In this document: positions 59,669-64,000 of the stretch, in pieces
Position numbering within the stretch: position 1 is the first letter of the stretch
Layout of the letters: each line of letters starts with the position of its first letter
Assembly (NCBI RefSeq): GCF_025420585.1
Contig: NZ_JAOEGB010000018.1
Location: 1-64,000 of the forward strand
Source: Planotetraspora sp. A-T 1434
GTDB lineage: Bacteria > Actinomycetota > Actinomycetes > Streptosporangiales > Streptosporangiaceae
Direction: 5' to 3'
Length of the DNA stretch: 64,000 bases
Position numbers and translations under genes: made by a program
The notes under the pieces: generated by a model
Databases searched by the model: none
What the model saw: only the letters and a program-made list of their open reading frames with translations
What the model was told of the DNA's origin: nothing

Positions 59669-61279
59669 ATGACTGCGACGACTGTCGACGCCGGCCCACG
59701 GGCCGGGCGACGGGAGTGGATCGGGCTGGCCGTGCTGGCCCTGCCGACCCTGCTGCTGTCCCTGGACGTCAGCGTGCTGTACCTGGCCCTGCCCCACCTC
59801 AGCGCAGGCCTCGGGGCCGACTCCACCCAGCAGCTGTGGATCATGGACATCTACTCGTTCATGCTCGCGGGATTCCTCGTGACGATGGGCACGCTGGGGG
59901 ACCGCATCGGGCGTCGCAAGCTCCTGCTGATCGGCGCGGTGCTGTTCGGCGCCGCCTCGGTGGCGGCGGCCTACTCCACCAGTCCCGGAATGCTCATCGC
60001 CACCCGGGCACTACTCGGCATCGCCGGAGCCATGCTGGGCCCCTCGACCATGGCCCTGATCAGGAACATGTTCAAGAACCCGCAGCAGATGGCCATCGGC
60101 TTCGCCGTGTGGTTCAGCTGCTTCATGGGCGGCATGACCCTCGGCCCCCTGGTCGGCGGGCTGCTCCTGGAGCACTTCTGGTGGGGCTCGGCGTTCCTGC
60201 TCGGCGTGCCGTTCATGGTGCTGCTCCTCGTGATCGGCCCGGCGATGCTGCCGGAGTACCGTGACTCCAGCGCCGGCAGGCTCGACCTGACCAGCGTGGC
60301 CCTGTCACTCGCCGCGATCCTGCCGATCATCTACGGCCTGAAGGAGGCCGCCAGGCACGGCTGGCAGGTCATACCCGTCACCGCCATCGTCGCCGGCGCC
60401 GTCTTCGGAGTGGTGTTCGCCCGGCGGCAGCGCAAGCTGACCAGCCCGCTGCTCGACCTGCGCCTTTTCACCAACCGCGGCTTCAGCACCTCGCTGGCCA
60501 TCATGCTGCTCAGCGGGATCGTCATGGCCGGCGCCTCGCTGCTGTCCGCCCTCTACCTGCAGATGGTCGTCGGACTCTCCCCGCTGAAGGCCGGGCTCTG
60601 GCTGATCCCACAGAACATCGCGATGGTCCTCGGATCCCTGCTGTCCCCGGCCCTCGCCCGCCGCCTCAACCCGGCGTACATCATGGCGATCGGCCTGGCC
60701 ATCGGCGGCACCGGACTTCTCCTGCTCACCCAGGTCCACAGCGTCGGCGGCGTCGGCGTGCTGGTCACCGGGCTCGTCCTCGCCGCCGGCGGCATCGCGC
60801 TTCCGATGGCGCTGGTCGCCAACCTCATCATCGGGTCCGCGCCTCCGGAGAAGGCGGGATCCGCGGCGTCCATCATGGAGACCGGCGGCGAGTTCGGCGT
60901 CGCCCTCGGCGTGGCCTCCCTCGGCACCCTCGGCATCGTCGTCTACCGCAGCCGGCTCGCCGACACCATCCCGGCGGGCGTTCCCGACCACGTGGTCGAC
61001 GTCGCCCGTGAGAGCATCACGGCGGCCGTGACCGCGGCGGCGCAGCTGCCCGGCCAGCTCGGCACCGCCCTGCTCGACGGCGCACGCGCCGCCTTCACCA
61101 GCGGCCTGAACGTCGTGGGCGGCGTCGGAGCCGTCGTCTTCGTCGGCCTCGTCATCGCGGCGGCCGGGCTCCGCAACAGCAGCCTGCCCGTACAGCCGGC
61201 CCCGCAGGCAGATCCCGCTCAGGCCGACGCGGACGCGGAGACGGCGCTGGCCGGCGCTCCCGAAACCCGCCCCGTCTAA
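59669..61279 (+). CDS. DHA2-type (14-TMS) MFS drug exporter
   Basis: This 536-residue protein has about 14 membrane segments and the QacA/SmvA pattern: LLLSLDVSVLYLALPHLSAG with the family's Asp in the first helix, TMGTLGDRIGRRKLLL as motif A, and ATRALLGIAGAMLGPSTMAL as motif C. AGGGAG precedes the ATG. It exports cationic drugs or antibiotics with protons. It is followed by a strong terminator and is alone. Confidence 0.92.
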   Translation: MTATTVDAGPRAGRREWIGLAVLALPTLLLSLDVSVLYLALPHLSAGLGADSTQQLWIMDIYSFMLAGFLVTMGTLGDRIGRRKLLLIGAVLFGAASVAAAYSTSPGMLIATRALLGIAGAMLGPSTMALIRNMFKNPQQMAIGFAVWFSCFMGGMTLGPLVGGLLLEHFWWGSAFLLGVPFMVLLLVIGPAMLPEYRDSSAGRLDLTSVALSLAAILPIIYGLKEAARHGWQVIPVTAIVAGAVFGVVFARRQRKLTSPLLDLRLFTNRGFSTSLAIMLLSGIVMAGASLLSALYLQMVVGLSPLKAGLWLIPQNIAMVLGSLLSPALARRLNPAYIMAIGLAIGGTGLLLLTQVHSVGGVGVLVTGLVLAAGGIALPMALVANLIIGSAPPEKAGSAASIMETGGEFGVALGVASLGTLGIVVYRSRLADTIPAGVPDHVVDVARESITAAVTAAAQLPGQLGTALLDGARAAFTSGLNVVGGVGAVVFVGLVIAAAGLRNSSLPVQPAPQADPAQADADAETALAGAPETRPV

Positions 61280-61306
61280 CCCGCAAGAGAGCAGCACGAA
61301 CCATGA

Positions 61307-61346
61307 GGAGCCGGGTGTCCACGACCCAACGTGGCCACCCGGCTCC
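61307..61346 (+). terminator. Terminator after the MFS gene
   Basis: GGAGCCGGGTG (61307-61317) pairs with CACCCGGCTCC (61336-61346), and CCACG with CGTGG inside it, giving a 16-pair stem with one mismatch and a 6-base loop. Confidence 0.75.
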
Positions 61347-61613
61347 TTCGCATCCGCACCCAGGTACGGCAAGCCACAGCGCCGTCCCCCGAATGCGGGG
61401 CGCCGGTGATCAATGCGGCTGCGATCCGGAAGGCTTCGGCTCCGCCCCGCGCATCTGAAGGGCATTGGCGCGACGACCGCACCCCTCTGACGTGCGAGTT
61501 CGGGAGTCCGTCTGTCGTGTAGTGATCAGCTGAACATCCAGCCTGAGCCAGAGTGGTGCCAATCTGAGCCAATATGGCTTGCCGATGGCACCATGGCGTG
61601 CCATAGTGATGCC
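61347..61613. promoter_or_regulatory. Upstream region of the hicB-like gene with a palindrome
   Basis: TGGCAC (61586-61591), CATGGC and GTGCCA (61598-61603) form a perfect inverted repeat just before the gene start at 61614, and a direct repeat CTGAGCCA lies upstream (61551-61570). Probably an autoregulatory site. The rest of the region shows nothing recognisable. Confidence 0.45.
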
Positions 61614-62132
61614 ATGGACCTGACCCCGTATGTGGCCTCCCTCGGTCGCGAGCTGCTAACCGCCGTCGAGACCGGTGAGGGTGACGCCAGTGTGCTGATC
61701 GAGCGGTTGACCGTGACGATGGAGTCGGCGATCCGGCTCACCCTGCTCGAGGCGTTGTCGGCGGCCGCCGACGAGATCACCCGAGACCTGGCTCCCGGTT
61801 CGGTCCAGGTGCACCTGCGTGGACGTGACCCGAACTTCGTCGTGACGGTTAGGCAGGCGGAGCAGCCACTCGATGACACCCCCGATCTGGCCGCGGTGTC
61901 GGCTGATGACGCCGCGGCGAGCTTCGAGGACGGCCCAGTGGCACGGATCAACGTCCGCCTCCCGGAACAGCTCAAGGCCGCGATCGAGGAGGCGGCGGGC
62001 AAGGAAGGCCGCTCACTCAACGCCTGGCTGGTGCGGGCCGCCTCGACCGCGCTACGTGCCCCGGAGCGCGACCACGGCTCCGACCGGCGCGGCAAGCGCA
62101 GCGCTCAGCGTTACACCGGCTGGGCTCGCTAG
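61614..62132 (+). CDS. HicB-like ribbon-helix-helix regulator
   Basis: This 172-residue protein ends in a ribbon-helix-helix (ARINVRLPEQLKAAIEEAAG, KEGRSLNAWLVRAASTALRA) and starts with a 100-residue part (MDLTPYVASLGRELLTAVET) seen in actinobacterial proteins annotated as HicB antitoxins. No HicA toxin is present. It precedes a DUF4097 gene and an ABC transporter, so it is more likely their repressor, binding the palindrome before its own start. Confidence 0.8.
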   Translation: MDLTPYVASLGRELLTAVETGEGDASVLIERLTVTMESAIRLTLLEALSAAADEITRDLAPGSVQVHLRGRDPNFVVTVRQAEQPLDDTPDLAAVSADDAAASFEDGPVARINVRLPEQLKAAIEEAAGKEGRSLNAWLVRAASTALRAPERDHGSDRRGKRSAQRYTGWAR

Positions 62133-62215
62133 CCCACTCCGACACCCAGAACCACCTTCTTCGTACATCTCCGACCAGCGGAGATGTTCCTCTGACTCAT
62201 TCCGAGGGGATAGCC

Positions 62216-63064
62216 ATGCCTGTTTTCGCCACGCCTGAACCGATTACCGCCACGATCGAGCTCTCCGTCGGCGACGTGCAGATCATCGCGAGCGACCGGA
62301 CCGACACCGTCGTCGAGGTGCGGCCCAGCGACGAGTCCGACGAGTCCGATGTGGACGCCGCGCAGAAGACGCGAGTCGAGTACGCCAACGGCACGCTGAC
62401 GGTCCGTGGGCCGAAGGCCCGCCTGCTCGACTTCTCCAAGAAGACCAGGTCGGTCGACGTGCTGATCGAACTTCCCACCGGCTCGCACGTGCACGCGGAC
62501 CTGTCGGTAGCGGACCTGCGCGGCGTCGGCACGCTGGGGGAGTGCCGGCTCAAGGCGTCGGTCGGGCATTTCCGCCTCGACCGGACCGGACCGCTTCGAC
62601 TGGCCACCTCCGGCGGCGACATCACCGTCGAAACGGTCGCGGGCAACGCCGACGTCTCCACCGGCACCGGGCGCGTGCACATCGGCGAGATCGGCGGCAC
62701 CGCCGTCATCAAGAACTCCAACGGCAACACCGGCATCGGCACCGTCACCGGCGAACTGCAGGTGCGCTCGGCCAACGGCGACATCTCCGTCGACCGGGCC
62801 GACGCCATGGTGGAAGCCAGGACCTCCAACGGAACCATTCGCGTCGGCCAGGTCACGCGCGACACCGTCACGCTGCACACCTCGACCGGCCACCTCGAAA
62901 TCGGTGTCGCCGCCGGCACCGCCGCATGGCTCGACCTGAACACCTCGCACGGGCGGGTGGACAACTCGCTGGACGGTCTCAGCGAAGCACCGGAGAAGTC
63001 CGAGCAGACCGTCGAAGTCCGCGCGCACACGTCGTTCGGCGACATCACCGTCCGCCGTTCCTGA
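62216..63064 (+). CDS. DUF4097 beta-strand repeat protein
   Basis: This 282-residue protein begins MPVFATPEPITATIELSVGD and is made of repeated strands (LRGVGTLGECRLKASVGHFR, TSGGDITVETVAGNADVSTG, SANGDISVDRADAMVEARTS, TSFGDITVRRS). It is longer than its paralogue at 23155 by about two repeats. GAGGGGAT precedes the ATG. Located between a ribbon-helix-helix regulator and a drug-type ABC ATPase; it may sense or organise something for the exporter. Confidence 0.87.
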   Translation: MPVFATPEPITATIELSVGDVQIIASDRTDTVVEVRPSDESDESDVDAAQKTRVEYANGTLTVRGPKARLLDFSKKTRSVDVLIELPTGSHVHADLSVADLRGVGTLGECRLKASVGHFRLDRTGPLRLATSGGDITVETVAGNADVSTGTGRVHIGEIGGTAVIKNSNGNTGIGTVTGELQVRSANGDISVDRADAMVEARTSNGTIRVGQVTRDTVTLHTSTGHLEIGVAAGTAAWLDLNTSHGRVDNSLDGLSEAPEKSEQTVEVRAHTSFGDITVRRS

Positions 63065-63086
63065 CCAGACCTCGAAAGGGGTTCTC

Positions 63087-64000
63087 ATGACCATGCCATC
63101 CCAATCCGCGATCACGGCGACCGGACTGCGCCGGTCGTACGGCGACCACGTCGTGCTCGACGGCGTCGACCTGAACGTGCCACGTGGCACCGTTTTCTCG
63201 TTACTCGGCGCCAACGGCGCCGGCAAGACCACCACAGTCAAGATCTTGTCCACCCTGATCCGCGCCGACGGGGGCAGCGCGCGGATCGCGGGTCACGACC
63301 TGTCCGCCGAGCCGGACGCGGTGCGTGCCGCGATCGGCGTCACCGGCCAGTTCTCGGCGGTCGACAACCTGCTGACCGGTCAGGAGAACCTGACCCTGAT
63401 GGCGGATCTGCACCACCTCGGCCGGAAGGCGGGCAGGCGCAGGACCGCCCAGCTGCTCGAACAGTTCGACCTCGTCGACGCGGCAAAGAAGACGGCGGCG
63501 ACCTACTCCGGCGGGATGCGGCGGCGGCTCGACCTCGCGATGACGCTGGTCGGCTCACCGCAGGTGATCTTCCTTGACGAGCCGACCACCGGGCTGGACC
63601 CGCGCAGCCGCCGCGCCATGTGGCAGATCGTGCGGGAGCTCGTGGCGGGTGGCGTCACCATCTTCCTCACCACCCAGTACCTGGAGGAGGCCGACGAGCT
63701 CGCCGACCGAATCGCGGTGCTCGACCACGGGAAGATCGTCGCCGAGGGCACCGCGGACGAGCTCAAGCGGCGCATTCCCGGCGGCCACGTCCTGCTGCGG
63801 TTCGCCGACGAGCGCGACCTCGAATCCGCCGCGCGCGCCGTGGGCCAGGTGTCCCGCGACAGCGACACGCTCGCCCTGCGCGTACCGCACGACGGCAGCC
63901 TCAGGTCGCTGAAGGCGCTGCTCGACCGGCTTGACCAGAACGGGGTCGAGGTCGACTCGCTGAGCGTGCACACCCCCGACCTCGACGACGTCTTCCTCGC
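63087..64000 (+). CDS. DrrA-like ABC transporter ATPase (partial, runs off the window)
   Basis: The 304 residues present start MTMPSQSAITATGLRRSYGD and include Walker A GANGAGKTT, the signature YSGGMRRRLDLAMTL, Walker B VIFLDEPTTGLDP, the switch LTTQYLEEADELAD (Gln in place of the usual His), and the DrrA-type C-terminal end STPDLDDVFLA-like. AAAGGGG precedes the ATG. The stop and the permease gene must lie beyond 64000. It forms an operon with the DUF4097 gene 22 bases upstream. Confidence 0.92.
   Translation, partial: MTMPSQSAITATGLRRSYGDHVVLDGVDLNVPRGTVFSLLGANGAGKTTTVKILSTLIRADGGSARIAGHDLSAEPDAVRAAIGVTGQFSAVDNLLTGQENLTLMADLHHLGRKAGRRRTAQLLEQFDLVDAAKKTAATYSGGMRRRLDLAMTLVGSPQVIFLDEPTTGLDPRSRRAMWQIVRELVAGGVTIFLTTQYLEEADELADRIAVLDHGKIVAEGTADELKRRIPGGHVLLRFADERDLESAARAVGQVSRDSDTLALRVPHDGSLRSLKALLDRLDQNGVEVDSLSVHTPDLDDVFL

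Noticed and set aside
61614-62132. Complete HicAB toxin-antitoxin system
   Set aside because: Only the HicB-like ribbon-helix-helix protein is present; no small HicA-like double-stranded RNA-binding toxin lies on either side.
1-64000. tRNA and rRNA genes
   Set aside because: I found no cloverleaf with a TTCGANNC loop in gene-free stretches and no rRNA sequence; a tRNA search program would be decisive.

Overview
The window is about 70% GC and has the gene density, GTG/TTG start usage and gene families of a filamentous actinomycete. Stand-alone HelR with a rifamycin-associated element, DUF4097 loci, a c-di-AMP riboswitch in front of a CHAP protein, ThyX debris and RecD2 together suggest Streptosporangiales (Nonomuraea/Streptosporangium-like). 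This placement is inferred from gene content only; there is no rRNA or tRNA gene in the window to test it.

Region 1 (1-33 kb) is an accessory region. Intact genes sit among transposase and integrase debris: three fragments of Tn3-family transposase (about 447-690, 24817-25000, 32110-32310, all minus strand), a resolvase fragment, IS1380 and IS21 fragments, two tyrosine-recombinase fragments, and truncated housekeeping-type genes (alaS, thyX). Intact units here are a seven-repeat secreted propeller lectin; a BtpA-family protein; an operon of membrane-anchored P450, class IV aminotransferase, divergent GTP cyclohydrolase II and Rieske protein (3828-7274) facing a BenE transporter; an orphan dnaK-grpE pair; a cupin dioxygenase; an aldo/keto reductase with a divergent TetR and palindromic operators; helR preceded by a collapsed glycosyltransferase and a rifamycin-associated element; a GbsR/MarR regulator divergent from a DUF4097 protein and a hydrolase; an MFS exporter; a PAP2 protein; and an autonomous trpB-trpA-gntR operon with a perfect palindrome at its promoter.

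Region 2 (33-36 kb) begins with a lox-like 13-8-13 site between the decayed tyrosine recombinase and a KfrA-like coiled-coil protein. It continues with an ArsR-SRPBCC fusion and a truncated thrS that still carries what looks like a complete attenuator: a leader peptide with three Thr codons followed by a strong hairpin.

Region 3 (36-64 kb) looks like ordinary chromosome: epoxide hydrolase/WYL regulator, SRPBCC proteins, a CHAP protein under a c-di-AMP riboswitch, alginate lyase, class C beta-lactamase-like hydrolase, RecD2, L,D-transpeptidase, PhyH oxygenase, radical SAM protein, SMR exporter with TetR, DUF952, VOC, AraC, DUF2786, a three-gene ABC-2 exporter, UspA, an ArsR/SRPBCC pair, a 14-TMS MFS exporter, and a HicB-like/DUF4097/ABC operon that runs off the right edge and parallels the DUF4097 locus near 23 kb.

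The most interesting points are the P450/aminotransferase/cyclohydrolase/Rieske operon (with a cyclohydrolase missing its usual tyrosine), the RAE-glycosyltransferase relic-helR unit, the lox-like site, the thrS attenuator, and the self-contained trpBA-gntR operon.
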